A stretch of DNA of 64,000 nucleotides, from the NCBI GenBank assembly GCA_947489445.1, contig CANLDN010000007.1, forward strand, positions 170,164 to 234,163, read 5' to 3'. The stretch is from an uncultured Paracoccaceae bacterium (lineage in GTDB: Bacteria > Pseudomonadota > Alphaproteobacteria > Rhodobacterales > Rhodobacteraceae). Position 1 is the stretch's first letter. The number at the start of each line of letters is the position of its first letter. The notes beneath the pieces were generated by a model that was given only the letters and a program-made list of their open reading frames with translations, was not told where the DNA came from and ran no database searches. The position numbers and the translations under genes are program-made. Below are positions 27,952 to 37,328 of this stretch, piece after piece.

Positions 27952-28677
27952 ATGAAGCTGCAAACACGCAAGAGCGTCATCCGCCTGACCGTTCTGGTCA
28001 CGCTATTTGTGCAAGTCATGGCGACGCTGCTGGTGCTGCTGGTTTTCCCGATCGGGATGTGGCGGTACCAGATAACCTTTGTCACGGTCGCGACACTGCT
28101 TTTATGTACGCCGGTCGCCTTTGTTCTGGTGGACAAGATCCGGCAGAATGCGCAACTTTCGGCTGAATTGCGCAGGTTGCTGAACCGGGACAGGCTGTCG
28201 GGGGCGGCTTCGCGCGACTACTTTTTTGAATACATGGCGGAAAACCCGGGCCTGGAAGGCGTTGTTCTGATGGTGGATGTGGACCATTTCAAGCGGATCA
28301 ATGACACCCATGGGCATCTGGTGGGTGATGAGGTGATCCGCAGCGTGTCTGCGGCCCTCCGGCAGGCGGTTCGTGATGATGATATCGTGTGCCGCTTCGG
28401 GGGCGAGGAGTTTGTCGTGTTTCTGCGCGCGAATGCTGCTGAGGATGGGTATGCCGTGGCTGAACGGGCGCGTCGGTACATCGCGTCGATCTGCATTCCC
28501 GAGCATGAGTTGCAGGTGACCGCCTCCATCGGGGTGGCCCGGAAATCGCAGGCCGACATCATTGACCATGTGATCCATCGGGCGGATGAGGCGCTTTACA
28601 CTGCAAAATCCGATGGGCGTGATCGTACGGTCCTCGCGATCGAAACGGCACAGCCAGCCGATGATGTTGCGGCATGA
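27952..28677 (+). CDS. Membrane diguanylate cyclase (GGDEF)
   Basis: A 241-residue protein with two membrane helices (about residues 10-35 and 40-62) and a GGDEF domain from about 80. The active site is GGEEF in CRFGGEEFVVF, and an I-site is present (RDDD exactly five residues before GGEEF), so it should make c-di-GMP and be product-inhibited. The Mg-binding VDVDHFKRINDTHGH block is intact. The short loop between the helices leaves little room for a periplasmic sensor. The ATG at 27952 follows GAGAGGGAG at a good distance, so it is preferred over an earlier in-frame ATG at 27907. Confidence 0.92.
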   Translation: MKLQTRKSVIRLTVLVTLFVQVMATLLVLLVFPIGMWRYQITFVTVATLLLCTPVAFVLVDKIRQNAQLSAELRRLLNRDRLSGAASRDYFFEYMAENPGLEGVVLMVDVDHFKRINDTHGHLVGDEVIRSVSAALRQAVRDDDIVCRFGGEEFVVFLRANAAEDGYAVAERARRYIASICIPEHELQVTASIGVARKSQADIIDHVIHRADEALYTAKSDGRDRTVLAIETAQPADDVAA

Positions 28678-28758
28678 CCGCTGCGGGGTATACCGAAATA
28701 GACTTTGCGTTTGCCGCCGTCCGGGCATAGCCATAAGGGGCAATGCAGGGAGGCAGCT

Positions 28759-29886
28759 ATGGACGGATGGGACCGACAGATTGATCCCGATGGGCTGATG
28801 GAATTCTCGGTCGTCTTTACAGACCGGTCGCTGAACCATATGTCGCAGGCGTTTCAGGGTGTCATGACCGATATCTCGGCCATGCTGAAAGAGGTCTATA
28901 ATGCCGATGCGGTTGTGCTGGTCCCCGGTGGCGGCACCTATGGGATGGAGGCCGTGGCGCGGCAATTTGGCCGTGATGCGCATGCGCTGATCGTGCGCAA
29001 CGGCTGGTTTTCCTATCGGTGGAGCCAGATTTTCGACGCGGGCGATTTCACGGCCAAGACGACGGTGATCAAGGCGCGGCAGGCGGGCAACGACACCCGC
29101 GCGCCCTTTGCGCCTGCGCCAATCGCCGATGTGGTTGCCGCCATTCGCGAGGCCAAGCCCGATGTCGTCTTCGCACCGCATGTGGAAACCAGCGCGGGTA
29201 TCATCCTGCCGGATGATTATCTGACTGCGCTCGCCGATGCCGCCCATGAGGTGGGCGCGCTGATGGTGCTGGATTGCATCGCGTCGGGCTGTGTCTGGGT
29301 GGATATGAAGGCGACCGGGGTCGATGTGCTGATTTCGGCCCCGCAAAAGGGTTGGTCATCGACGCCAAGCGCGGGGCTGGTGATGCTGTCGCAACGCGCG
29401 GTGGACCGGATGGCCGACACGACGGCCAATTCCTTTGCCGTGGACCTCAAGAAATGGCACAGCATCATGCAGGCCTACGAAAACGGCGGTCATGCCTATC
29501 ATGCGACCATGCCGACGGACGGGTTGCGGGCGTTTCGCGATACGATGCTTGAGACGAAAGAGTTCGGCTTTGGCCGTCTGAAAGAGGCGCAATGGCGGCT
29601 GGGTGACGCGGTGCGTGAGGTTCTGAAGGACAAGGGCGTGCGGTCAGTGGCGGCCGATGGGTTCGGCGCGCCGGGTGTCGTGGTCAGCTATACCGACGAT
29701 CCGGATATTCAGAACGGATCGAAATTCGCCGCCGAAGGCATGCAGATCGCGGCAGGCGTGCCCCTGCAATGCGATGAGCCTGATGATTTCAGGACGTTCC
29801 GTCTGGGGCTGTTTGGGCTTGATAAACTTTACGATGTGGATGCAACCCTGGCCCGCCTGGTGCCGGTGTTAGACAGGGTCCTCTAA
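28759..29886 (+). CDS. Class V aminotransferase (alanine/serine-glyoxylate type)
   Basis: A 375-residue PLP enzyme of aminotransferase class V. The PLP lysine is in SAPQKGWSSTPSAG near residue 198, preceded by the conserved MVLDCIASGC strand and HVETSAGI. The nearest relatives convert alanine or serine with glyoxylate, but substrate cannot be fixed from motifs. GGGAGG lies about eight bases before the ATG at 28759, which decides the start. Its last four bases overlap the end of the opposing UbiH-type gene. Confidence 0.88.
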   Translation: MDGWDRQIDPDGLMEFSVVFTDRSLNHMSQAFQGVMTDISAMLKEVYNADAVVLVPGGGTYGMEAVARQFGRDAHALIVRNGWFSYRWSQIFDAGDFTAKTTVIKARQAGNDTRAPFAPAPIADVVAAIREAKPDVVFAPHVETSAGIILPDDYLTALADAAHEVGALMVLDCIASGCVWVDMKATGVDVLISAPQKGWSSTPSAGLVMLSQRAVDRMADTTANSFAVDLKKWHSIMQAYENGGHAYHATMPTDGLRAFRDTMLETKEFGFGRLKEAQWRLGDAVREVLKDKGVRSVAADGFGAPGVVVSYTDDPDIQNGSKFAAEGMQIAAGVPLQCDEPDDFRTFRLGLFGLDKLYDVDATLARLVPVLDRVL

Positions 29887-31076
29887 CTCTGCGCGCCAAG
29901 GCCCATTTGCATCAATGTGCGCCGGACCGGTTTGACCCCATAGAGCGCCTGAATGCCCTTTGCGCGCATCTGCTGCAGCGCCGGGTTGCCCGCCATGGAG
30001 GCCCGGTTCAGCGCGTCGATGCCCGTGACCCGCAACCGGATATCTGCGTGGCGCTGGCGCGCGTAACTGTCCAGCATCCGCGGGCTGCCCAGATCACCGG
30101 GCGTGGCCTTGGCCAGATCGAGGAGCGCGGAAAGGTCTTTCAGTGACATGTTCAGCCCCTGCGCCCCGATAGGTGGCATGACATGGGCAGCCTCGGCCAC
30201 AAGGGCTGTGCGCGGTGCGGTCAGCTGATCGGCGATCTGGCTGATGATGGGCCAGACGCTGCGCGGCAAGGCGAGCGTCAGGGGGCCATAGAGCCATGCA
30301 GAGCGATCATTGGCGGCAGCCTCGAATTCATTGTCGGGCAGGGCAGCGAGGCGCATCGCCTCCGTTCCGCGCTCCATCCAGACCACGGCGGAACAGGGTT
30401 TGCCGTCCTGATCGGGCAGGGGCACCAGCGTGAAAGGCCCGCCCGAGCGGTGGATTTCGGTCGAGACATTGTTGTGCGGGGCGTCATGGGTCACGGCAAA
30501 GGTGACGGCCTTTTGCCCGTAGCGCATGGTCCTGACCCCGATCTCCGCCGCCTGCCGGACGGCAGAGTTGCGGCCGTCAGCCCCGATGACCAGCTTTGTG
30601 CTGATCTGGCTATCGTCGGTCAGGGTAACAATCGCCTCGTTCGTCCGGGCCAGCATATGTGCAAAGCTGGTGCCGGGCCGGAAATCGACATTGGGCAGTT
30701 CGGTCAGCCGTGCCACCATTTCCCGCCGAAGCAACCAGTTGGGCAGGTTCCAGCCAAAGGGTTTGTCCGAGATATCGGCGGCGTTGAAATCGCGGGTGAC
30801 TGGCGGGGTGGCCGCGGCATCGACGATGCGCATGACCTGCAGCGGTGTGGCCTCGGGCGCGAGCCGGCCCCAAAGGCCGGCGGCAGCCAGAAACTGTTGC
30901 GCTGGCTGTAGGAAAGCAGTTGTGCGCAGGTCGGACCCAGCCGCGTCACGCTCGGTGATCGGTGTGGTCGGATCAACGATGGTGACCTTGAATCCGGCGG
31001 TGCCAAAAGCTGCTGCCGCGGTCAGCCCGGCGACGCCGCCGCCTGCGATCAGGATATCGGTCGATTTGCGTTCCAT
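29883..31076 (-). CDS. FAD-dependent UbiH/UbiF-type hydroxylase
   Basis: A 397-residue flavoprotein monooxygenase of the ubiquinone-biosynthesis hydroxylase family. Motifs are DILIAGGGVAGLTAAAAFG (FAD-binding, residues 7-25), VIGADGRNSAVRQ near 145 (DG motif) and EAAHVMPPIGAQGLNMSL near 285 (second FAD motif). Such enzymes add ring hydroxyls at C5, C6 or C1 of the ubiquinone precursor. Which position this one serves cannot be read, so no ubi symbol is given. It is followed 38 bp later, in the opposite sense of coordinates, by a HAD phosphatase gene on the same strand upstream. Confidence 0.88.
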   Translation of the reverse strand: MERKSTDILIAGGGVAGLTAAAAFGTAGFKVTIVDPTTPITERDAAGSDLRTTAFLQPAQQFLAAAGLWGRLAPEATPLQVMRIVDAAATPPVTRDFNAADISDKPFGWNLPNWLLRREMVARLTELPNVDFRPGTSFAHMLARTNEAIVTLTDDSQISTKLVIGADGRNSAVRQAAEIGVRTMRYGQKAVTFAVTHDAPHNNVSTEIHRSGGPFTLVPLPDQDGKPCSAVVWMERGTEAMRLAALPDNEFEAAANDRSAWLYGPLTLALPRSVWPIISQIADQLTAPRTALVAEAAHVMPPIGAQGLNMSLKDLSALLDLAKATPGDLGSPRMLDSYARQRHADIRLRVTGIDALNRASMAGNPALQQMRAKGIQALYGVKPVRRTLMQMGLGAQS

Positions 31077-31114
31077 GGATGTGACATATGCCGGGCGGGC
31101 GGCGGCGGAAAGGG

Positions 31115-31762
31115 TCAGCGCGCCAACTGCGACAAGAAAGCGGCCAGATCATCCGTGTGATGGTGGATGTGGTCGCTGGTGTCGGGGGTCGCGTGAACAT
31201 GCACCGTGCGCATCCCCAGCGCGTGGGGTACGGCGAGATTGCGCGCCTCGTCTTCGAACATGGCGCCTTTCTTGGGGTCTACCCCATCTTTGGCGAAAAC
31301 GTGGGCAAAGGCGTCATGGGTCGGTTTCGGTTTGAAATCAGCATGTTCGACGCCATAGACCGCATCAAACTGAGCCGTAAGCCCACGGGCGGCCAACACG
31401 CGCTTGGCGTGGTTTTCAGACCCGTTTGTATAGACGATCTTGCGTCCCTGAAGCGTCCCTATTGCATGGCAGAGCACCGGGTCGGGTTCCAGATGTGAGA
31501 TGTCGATGTCGTGCACGTGAGCTAGAAAATCATGCGGATCGACGTCATGGTGTTCCATCAGGCCCACCAGGGTTGACCCGTGGCTGTCCCAATAGGCGTG
31601 GCACAGCGTCAATGCGTTCGCGTGATCCAACCCGGTCAGCCGCATGACATAGGCTGAAAACCGGCTATCCATCTGCCCGAACAGATCAGCCGAAGGCGGG
31701 TAGAGCGTATTGTCGAGATCAAAAACCCACGTATCCACATGGGCGAAATGCTGTGCAACCAT
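31115..31762 (-). CDS. HAD-family pyrimidine 5'-nucleotidase
   Basis: A 215-residue haloacid-dehalogenase phosphatase of the pyrimidine 5'-nucleotidase type, expected to remove phosphate from UMP/CMP or related compounds in the cytoplasm. Motif I is VFDLDNTLYPP (about 13-23), motif II is IVYTNGSENHA (about 109), and motifs III/IV fall in DFKPKPTHDAF and GAMFEDEARN. The C-terminus is His-rich (HVHATPDTSDHIHHH). It probably shares a transcript with the UbiH-type gene downstream and diverges from a GntR regulator. Confidence 0.88.
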   Translation of the reverse strand: MVAQHFAHVDTWVFDLDNTLYPPSADLFGQMDSRFSAYVMRLTGLDHANALTLCHAYWDSHGSTLVGLMEHHDVDPHDFLAHVHDIDISHLEPDPVLCHAIGTLQGRKIVYTNGSENHAKRVLAARGLTAQFDAVYGVEHADFKPKPTHDAFAHVFAKDGVDPKKGAMFEDEARNLAVPHALGMRTVHVHATPDTSDHIHHHTDDLAAFLSQLAR

Positions 31763-31864
31763 GCGTGGACATTAGGGTGCCGTTCGGTGCCGTGCAATTG
31801 CTTTGGCTTGATTGCCGGGGCAGTGGGGGCGTATGGTCGCGGCATCAAGAAAGGCCTCACGCCC

Positions 31865-32518
31865 ATGCATGACCCGCGCGGATCCAACAAAGACGCTTAT
31901 GCCCTGATATTAGAGGCGATCGATAGTCACACCTACAAACCCGGTGACCGGCTTGTGGAAAGCGAGCTGGCTGAACGGTTCGGTGTGTCACGCACGCCCA
32001 TTCGTGAGGCGTTGCAACGGTTGGAAACACAGTCGCTTTTGACCCGTGATGGCCGGTCTTTGATCGTCGCCTCGCTGGATCATTCACAATTGTCCGAACT
32101 TTACGTTGTGCGTGGGGAGTTGGAAGGTCTGGCGGCCCGATTGGCCGCACGTCATGCTGCGCCCGAAGAAGTGAAGGTGCTACGCGATATGCTGGAAGAG
32201 GATCAAAAGCTGGTGGGTGATCCTGTTGGGCTGAGCCGTGCGAACCGCCGGTTCCACAAGCAAATTCACCTTGCGTCGCATAATCGGTTTTTGGTGCAGC
32301 AACTGGATTTGGTGCATCGTTCCATGGCGCTACTGGCGACAACGTCCTTGGCAGCCGAAGGGCGCAGCAAAGAGACGCTGGACGAGCATGCAAAAATTGT
32401 GGCCGCGATCGAAGCCGGCGACGGTGATGCGGCCTATCAGGCGTTGCGCGATCACATTTCAGAAGCCTATGTCACCCGACTGAAACTGGATGCGCAGGCT
32501 GTGGAGGCGGCGGAGTAG
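31865..32518 (+). CDS. GntR/FadR-type transcriptional regulator (FCD domain)
   Basis: A 217-residue regulator with a GntR winged helix (residues 10-72; GDRLVESELAERFGVSRTPIREALQRLE) and an all-helical FCD ligand domain after about 85 with the histidines expected to hold a metal and a small acid (HKQIH, DEHAKI). It is not next to an obvious target operon: the neighbour on its right converges with it and overlaps by 47 bp, and the HAD gene on its left diverges. The ATG at 31865 gives the family start; the frame itself is open further upstream. Confidence 0.88.
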   Translation: MHDPRGSNKDAYALILEAIDSHTYKPGDRLVESELAERFGVSRTPIREALQRLETQSLLTRDGRSLIVASLDHSQLSELYVVRGELEGLAARLAARHAAPEEVKVLRDMLEEDQKLVGDPVGLSRANRRFHKQIHLASHNRFLVQQLDLVHRSMALLATTSLAAEGRSKETLDEHAKIVAAIEAGDGDAAYQALRDHISEAYVTRLKLDAQAVEAAE

Positions 32519-34382
32519 CTGCGTTCCAATCTTTCGGCAACAGCACCCCATGTGCGGTCTTGTCCCAATAAAACGGCTTTGTTGCCAGTTCATAGAGGCC
32601 CTTATAGGCCGCAAGTGCCGCAAGCGGAAAATAGAATTGCAAGGTGATTGCCCATTTGGCGAGCCATGGTTTCCTGGCTTTGCGGACGCCGATTGTTGCG
32701 ACCACAAGCCCCGTGAGTTCCGATAACACAAACAGCCCGGCCAGCGCCCAAAACATCCATGGGGCGATGAGGCCGCTTAACGGATGCGCAAAGCCGAGCG
32801 GTAACAGCCAGAATGTCCACAGGACCGGTGCAAGCACGAATTGTGAGAGTGTTCCAAGAAACAGCAACTGCACCCCAAAGAAGCGCCACGCGCCCAAGTC
32901 ACGCCATAGCCGGACAGGGCTGCGCATATGGACGCCATAGGTGATTGCATATCCTTTGAGCCAGCGAGAGCGTTGTTTGACCCAAGGCCAGGCACGGCCA
33001 TTCGCCTCTTCCTCTGTCACGGTTTTGATCAGTTCGGTGCGGTAGCCGTGCCGCGCGAGGCGCACCCCAAGGTCGGCGTCTTCGGTCACGTTATGCGCAT
33101 CCCATCCCCCCAAGCGATCCAATGCGTCCCGCCGAAAGAACAGCGTCGTGCCACCCAACGGCACGACCAGCCCCAGTTTTTGCAGTCCCGGAAGGACGAT
33201 ACGGAACCAACCGGCATATTCGATTGTGAAGCAACGGGTGAGCCAGTTTGTATCTGCGTTATAGTAGTCCAGCGTCCCTTGCAGGCAGGCCACCTCTGGC
33301 CCGGAATTGGCAAAGCGGCGTGCGGCGATATGCAGTTGGTCAGTGGCAGGCGCGTCTTCCGCGTCCCACACGCCAATGATGCTGCCATGTGCGAAGTCTA
33401 GCGCATAATTCAAGGCGCGCGGTTTGGTCTTGATGGTACCCTTTGGCACCACGATGGGCCGCATCCATGTGGGTAGGATTGTCCGGCCAAGCGTGGCGCG
33501 TGTCGTCAGATCGTCCGCTTCCAGCACCAGACACACATCAAGCAATTCGCGCGGGTAATCGAGTGCCTTGAGCCTTGCCAGCAAATGATCGGCAATGGCG
33601 GTTTCATTATAAAGCGGCACCAGCATCGTGATCACTGGCAGGCGGGCAGGGGTGACGGATTGATCAGGTTCAGGCGCGTTATGCCAGCCGATATAGGCCG
33701 CTGCAGCTTTGAGAATTGTGTTCAGTGTCAGGGTCAGAATGGCCCAACCGGTCAGCGCCGCAAAGAGGATTTGCGGCGCTGTCACTGCACCTAAGATGAT
33801 GATTGCAGCGCTTATCAGTCCGAAGAGCAGGGCAAAGTGGCTGTTCCAGTGACGGCAGCTTTCGTGAGGCGAAACCTTTGTTTCGGCCCGGGTCACGAGT
33901 TCCGGGCCATAAAGCTGTGTGATACAGCAATTCAACTGATCCTCGGTCGTCACGGCCATGCGGATACCGCCAAAGACATCATTGAGTGTTGCATGATGAC
34001 GGGCAAACTGATCGGGGCGGGCTGTCAGAATGACGATGTCACCGCCGACCTGCCGCCATGGCATCAAACTGTCCTGAAGGCATCGCGCGGGGCCGAATTG
34101 CGTTAGCAGACTCAGGTCGGGCGGTTGTTCGATGGGATTGATCAGCTGGGTCTGCGCCTGCTCTGCCAGAATGCTGGCGATAGAGTATTGCGAGACGCCG
34201 AAGGACCGGCACAATACGTCGGCCAATCGCAGCCCCTGGCGGTGTGCTGTCGTCTCAGCCTTGCGGGCGTTTTCATGGTCGATCAGCGCCCGCGCAATCA
34301 GTTCGCGGGTCAGGTCAGCGCCTGCACTGCCTGGCGACCGGTGCCTGCTAAGCCTTTGAGAACCCGCATCTAAATGCAACAT
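32472..34382 (-). CDS. Membrane glycosyltransferase family 2 with GspE-N-like N-terminus
   Basis: A 636-residue protein. Residues about 25-140 resemble the GspE/MshE N-terminal domain, two membrane helices follow (about 175-225), then a GT2 catalytic domain with VLEADD, DAEDAP, TEDADLG and QRSRWLKG (the D, DxD, TED and QxxRW motifs of processive synthases), then four or so C-terminal helices. It probably makes or exports a polysaccharide. In E. coli NfrB a related domain pairing binds c-di-GMP, but the usual RLG motif is incomplete here (one RLAD). ATG at 34382 is preferred over GTG at 34400. Overlaps the GntR gene by 47 bp tail to tail. Confidence 0.82.
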   Translation of the reverse strand: MLHLDAGSQRLSRHRSPGSAGADLTRELIARALIDHENARKAETTAHRQGLRLADVLCRSFGVSQYSIASILAEQAQTQLINPIEQPPDLSLLTQFGPARCLQDSLMPWRQVGGDIVILTARPDQFARHHATLNDVFGGIRMAVTTEDQLNCCITQLYGPELVTRAETKVSPHESCRHWNSHFALLFGLISAAIIILGAVTAPQILFAALTGWAILTLTLNTILKAAAAYIGWHNAPEPDQSVTPARLPVITMLVPLYNETAIADHLLARLKALDYPRELLDVCLVLEADDLTTRATLGRTILPTWMRPIVVPKGTIKTKPRALNYALDFAHGSIIGVWDAEDAPATDQLHIAARRFANSGPEVACLQGTLDYYNADTNWLTRCFTIEYAGWFRIVLPGLQKLGLVVPLGGTTLFFRRDALDRLGGWDAHNVTEDADLGVRLARHGYRTELIKTVTEEEANGRAWPWVKQRSRWLKGYAITYGVHMRSPVRLWRDLGAWRFFGVQLLFLGTLSQFVLAPVLWTFWLLPLGFAHPLSGLIAPWMFWALAGLFVLSELTGLVVATIGVRKARKPWLAKWAITLQFYFPLAALAAYKGLYELATKPFYWDKTAHGVLLPKDWNAATPPPPQPAHPVSVG

Positions 34383-34449
34383 GACGACCCCGATACTCAC
34401 AAGGGGTCAGCATGGGTTAGTATGGTTAATGTTCAGTTAAGAATGATTC

Positions 34450-35604
34450 TCAACTTTGGGTTGTGGCGTGTTCGCGCATAGCGTGCGTGAAGCGTTCGAA
34501 AAGGTAGTAACTGTCTTGCGGACCCGGGCTTGCCTCCGGGTGATATTGCACGCTGAAGACCGGCCTGTTTGCCAGACGTATCCCGCAATTGGAGCCATCG
34601 AACAACGAGACATGGGTTTCTTCGACCCCTTCGGGCAGAGATTGACCGTCGACGGTGAAGCCGTGATTCATTGATGTGATCTCTACCTTGCCCGTTTCCT
34701 TGTCCTTAACGGGGTGGTTTGCGCCGTGATGGCCGTGGTTCATCTTGATCGTTTTGGCTCCTAATGCGAGCGCCAGCATCTGATGGCCAAGGCAGATGCC
34801 AAATACGGGAATTTCCGTGTCCAATACAGCCTTGATCATTGGAACAGCATAGCTGCCAGTCGCTGCCGGGTCGCCGGGGCCATTGGACAGGAACACACCG
34901 TCAGGCTTGAGCGCCAGCACGTCCTCTGCTGTGGCCGTTGCGGGTAAAACGGTGACGTCGCACCCCGCGCTGGCCAGACACCGCAGAATGTTGCGCTTGG
35001 CACCGTAATCGATAGCCACCACTTTGTGCTTTGTGGCGGTTTGTGGCTTGTATCCGTCGGGCCATGCCCACCGCATTTCGTTCCAGTGATAGGACTGGGC
35101 GCAGGTCACCTCTTTGGCAAGATCGAGCCCTTCAAGCCCTTGAAATGCACGTGCTTTCGCGACGAGCGCTGCGATGTCGAAATTGCCGTCCGGATCATGT
35201 GCAAGGGCCACATGCGGAGCACCTTGCTGTCGGATCGCGCGGGTCAGCCGCCGCGTATCGACACCGCCCATGCCGATCCGGTTGCGTTTGGCCAACCATG
35301 TCGTCAGTTCATCTGTTGATCGCCAGTTTGACGCATTTGTTGGATCCCACTTAACCACCATCCCAGCCGCGACCGGGTCTGCAGTTTCGTCGTCTTCGGG
35401 GTTGACGCCGGTGTTTCCGATATGGGGGAAGGTGAAGGTCACGACCTGGCCCGCATAGGATGGATCTGTCATGATTTCCTGATAGCCGGTCATGGCGGTG
35501 TTAAAGCAGAGCTCGGCCACGGTTTCGCCGGTTGCCCCAAAGCCAATCCCGTAGAAGATCGTGCCATCCGCAAGGGCCAGGCAGGCCGTTGGTTTCTGTG
35601 TCAT
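34450..35604 (-). CDS. carA: Carbamoyl-phosphate synthase small subunit
   Basis: The glutaminase subunit that passes ammonia to CarB for carbamoyl phosphate, used for arginine and pyrimidines. The 384-residue protein shows the CarA N-terminal domain (ACLALADGTIFYG; CFNTAMTGYQEIMTDPSY) and the class I amidotransferase domain, with the nucleophile in FGICLGHQMLA and His/Glu in QYHPEASPGPQD. The ATG at 35604 has GAGGG seven bases upstream and is preferred to the adjacent GTG. carB is not in the window. It diverges from a YqeY-type gene, an arrangement known in alphaproteobacteria. Confidence 0.97.
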   Translation of the reverse strand: MTQKPTACLALADGTIFYGIGFGATGETVAELCFNTAMTGYQEIMTDPSYAGQVVTFTFPHIGNTGVNPEDDETADPVAAGMVVKWDPTNASNWRSTDELTTWLAKRNRIGMGGVDTRRLTRAIRQQGAPHVALAHDPDGNFDIAALVAKARAFQGLEGLDLAKEVTCAQSYHWNEMRWAWPDGYKPQTATKHKVVAIDYGAKRNILRCLASAGCDVTVLPATATAEDVLALKPDGVFLSNGPGDPAATGSYAVPMIKAVLDTEIPVFGICLGHQMLALALGAKTIKMNHGHHGANHPVKDKETGKVEITSMNHGFTVDGQSLPEGVEETHVSLFDGSNCGIRLANRPVFSVQYHPEASPGPQDSYYLFERFTHAMREHATTQS

Positions 35605-35778
35605 CACGTCACCCTCTATCAGTCAAATTGTGCCGGGTTTAAGGGGGCTGTGGCGCAGGGTCAAGACCGGATCGTACCCTTGCAAACAAGGGCTGACGTC
35701 GCGCAAGCGGTGCTTGTCATGTGTCGCCGGTCCATGTAGGGTGCCTACTCTTTTCACGGACATGAACGGGAATTTTTC

Positions 35779-36240
35779 ATGGACATGCGCGACCGGGTCA
35801 ATGCGGCCCTGAAGGATGCGATGAAGTCGAAAGAGGCAGATCGCCTATCGACGTTGCGGCTGATCAATGCAGCCATCAAGGACAAGGATATCGCCCTGCG
35901 GGGCACCACCGATGAAGAAGGCGGGGTATCGAATGACGATGTGTTGGCGATCATGGGGCGGATGGTCAAACAGCGCCAGGAAAGCGCGCGCGCCTACGAA
36001 GAGGGTGGGCGGCTCGAACTGGCCGAAAAAGAGCTTTATGAAATCAAGGTGATAGAAGAGTTTTTGCCCAAGCAATTGACCGAAGACGAAGCGGAAAAGG
36101 CGGTTGGCGACGCAATTGCAGAGGTGGGTGCTGCCAGCATCCGCGACATGGGTAAAGTCATGGGCGTTTTGAAGGCGAAATATACGGGTCGGATGGATTT
36201 CGGGAAAGCCGGGCCAATGGTCAAAGGACGGTTGGGTTAA
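35779..36240 (+). CDS. GatB/YqeY domain protein
   Basis: A 153-residue, mostly helical, charged protein of the YqeY family, which resembles the tRNA-interacting tail of GatB. Family blocks include RLSTLRLINAAIKDKDIA, RQESARAYEEGGR, EEFLPKQL and MGVLKAKYTGRMDFG. The role is not settled; a link to tRNA-dependent amidation is presumed from the domain. Two ATGs (35779 and 35785) are in frame and only two codons apart. It diverges from carA. Confidence 0.93.
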   Translation: MDMRDRVNAALKDAMKSKEADRLSTLRLINAAIKDKDIALRGTTDEEGGVSNDDVLAIMGRMVKQRQESARAYEEGGRLELAEKELYEIKVIEEFLPKQLTEDEAEKAVGDAIAEVGAASIRDMGKVMGVLKAKYTGRMDFGKAGPMVKGRLG

Positions 36241-36327
36241 TCGGGCTCTTGCCGCGATTTGGACCGTCGGCATCATGTCGGCAAAACGTAGGCGCCGGTT
36301 GTGCGGTGCGTTTACACCCTGAAAAGG

Positions 36328-37233
36328 TTAAGGCACTGCGATCCCATCAATCGCGGTGATTGCCTGTGCGATATGGTTACGAAAAAGCCGTAACCGTTGC
36401 GTTTGGCGCTGGGCGGGCAGGAACGCGGCGTTGACCGTGAGCGAGGGTGCCCGCCAGTCGGAGAGTATGTCGATCAATGCGCCGGTGGCCAGATCATCCG
36501 CGACGAACCATTTCGGCATCACGGCAAAACCCAGACCCGTAAGCGCGGCCTGATGGGCGGCGAAGATGTTGTTGGTTGTGATTGCCACAGGCGGGGTGAT
36601 GGTGACCTGATCTCCACATGCGTCGTGCAGGGGCACCTTTCCACCCTCAAACGGGGCGAGGGCCGCACAGGGGAGCGCGTTGAGGTCGTTTGGCGTGGCA
36701 GGTTTGCGAGACATGAGTGCGGGAGCTGCAACGATCAGACGTTCGACCTGTCCCAGCGGTTGGACGATGAGCGTGTCATCCGGCACGGCGCCGACCTTGA
36801 TCCAGAGGTCGCAACCAATTTCAGAAAATCGGATCGGGGCGTCGTCCAGCAACCATGTCAGACGAATGCCGGGATGCGCCTGCTGAAAGGACAGTGCGGC
36901 GCGGGCGAGTTGTTTCTGGCCGAGGGCAACGGGGGCGATGATCTTGAGCGCGCCGCCAATCGCGGTGTCGCCCACCTTTTCGGTCAGCACCTCCCAGCCG
37001 TCCAGCAATATCCGCGCCTCTTGCAAGCAGTCCTGACCGGCCTTTGTCAGCGCAAGCGCGTGCGTGGTGCGCTGGATCAGTTGTACGCCAAGTTGTGTCT
37101 CAAGCGCGGCAAGTTGTCGGCTGGCGGAGGCTTGTGAGAGGTTTTGATCCCGTGCGGCCGCGCTGATTGATCCACGCTCGGCGATGCGGGCGAAGTTGGA
37201 CAGGAGTGTGAGACGGTCGAGGCTCTTGCTCAT
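36328..37233 (-). CDS. LysR-family transcriptional regulator
   Basis: A 301-residue LysR protein: N-terminal HTH (residues 8-65; SISAAARDQNLSQASASRQLAALE) and a LysR substrate-binding domain after about 90. The ATG at 37233 starts the family region; the frame continues upstream for 32 codons but would cover the promoter. It diverges from an aldo/keto reductase gene with 95 bp between starts, so it very likely controls that reductase and the small membrane protein after it. Confidence 0.92.
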   Translation of the reverse strand: MSKSLDRLTLLSNFARIAERGSISAAARDQNLSQASASRQLAALETQLGVQLIQRTTHALALTKAGQDCLQEARILLDGWEVLTEKVGDTAIGGALKIIAPVALGQKQLARAALSFQQAHPGIRLTWLLDDAPIRFSEIGCDLWIKVGAVPDDTLIVQPLGQVERLIVAAPALMSRKPATPNDLNALPCAALAPFEGGKVPLHDACGDQVTITPPVAITTNNIFAAHQAALTGLGFAVMPKWFVADDLATGALIDILSDWRAPSLTVNAAFLPAQRQTQRLRLFRNHIAQAITAIDGIAVP

Positions 37234-37328
37234 ACGTATTGCGTATAACTGTTCCTTGTGCTGCTCGTCTACCGTTTGGCTGTCGCAATTGGCACCTTGG
37301 GGGCAGAGATCACCCAAGGAGCAAGACA

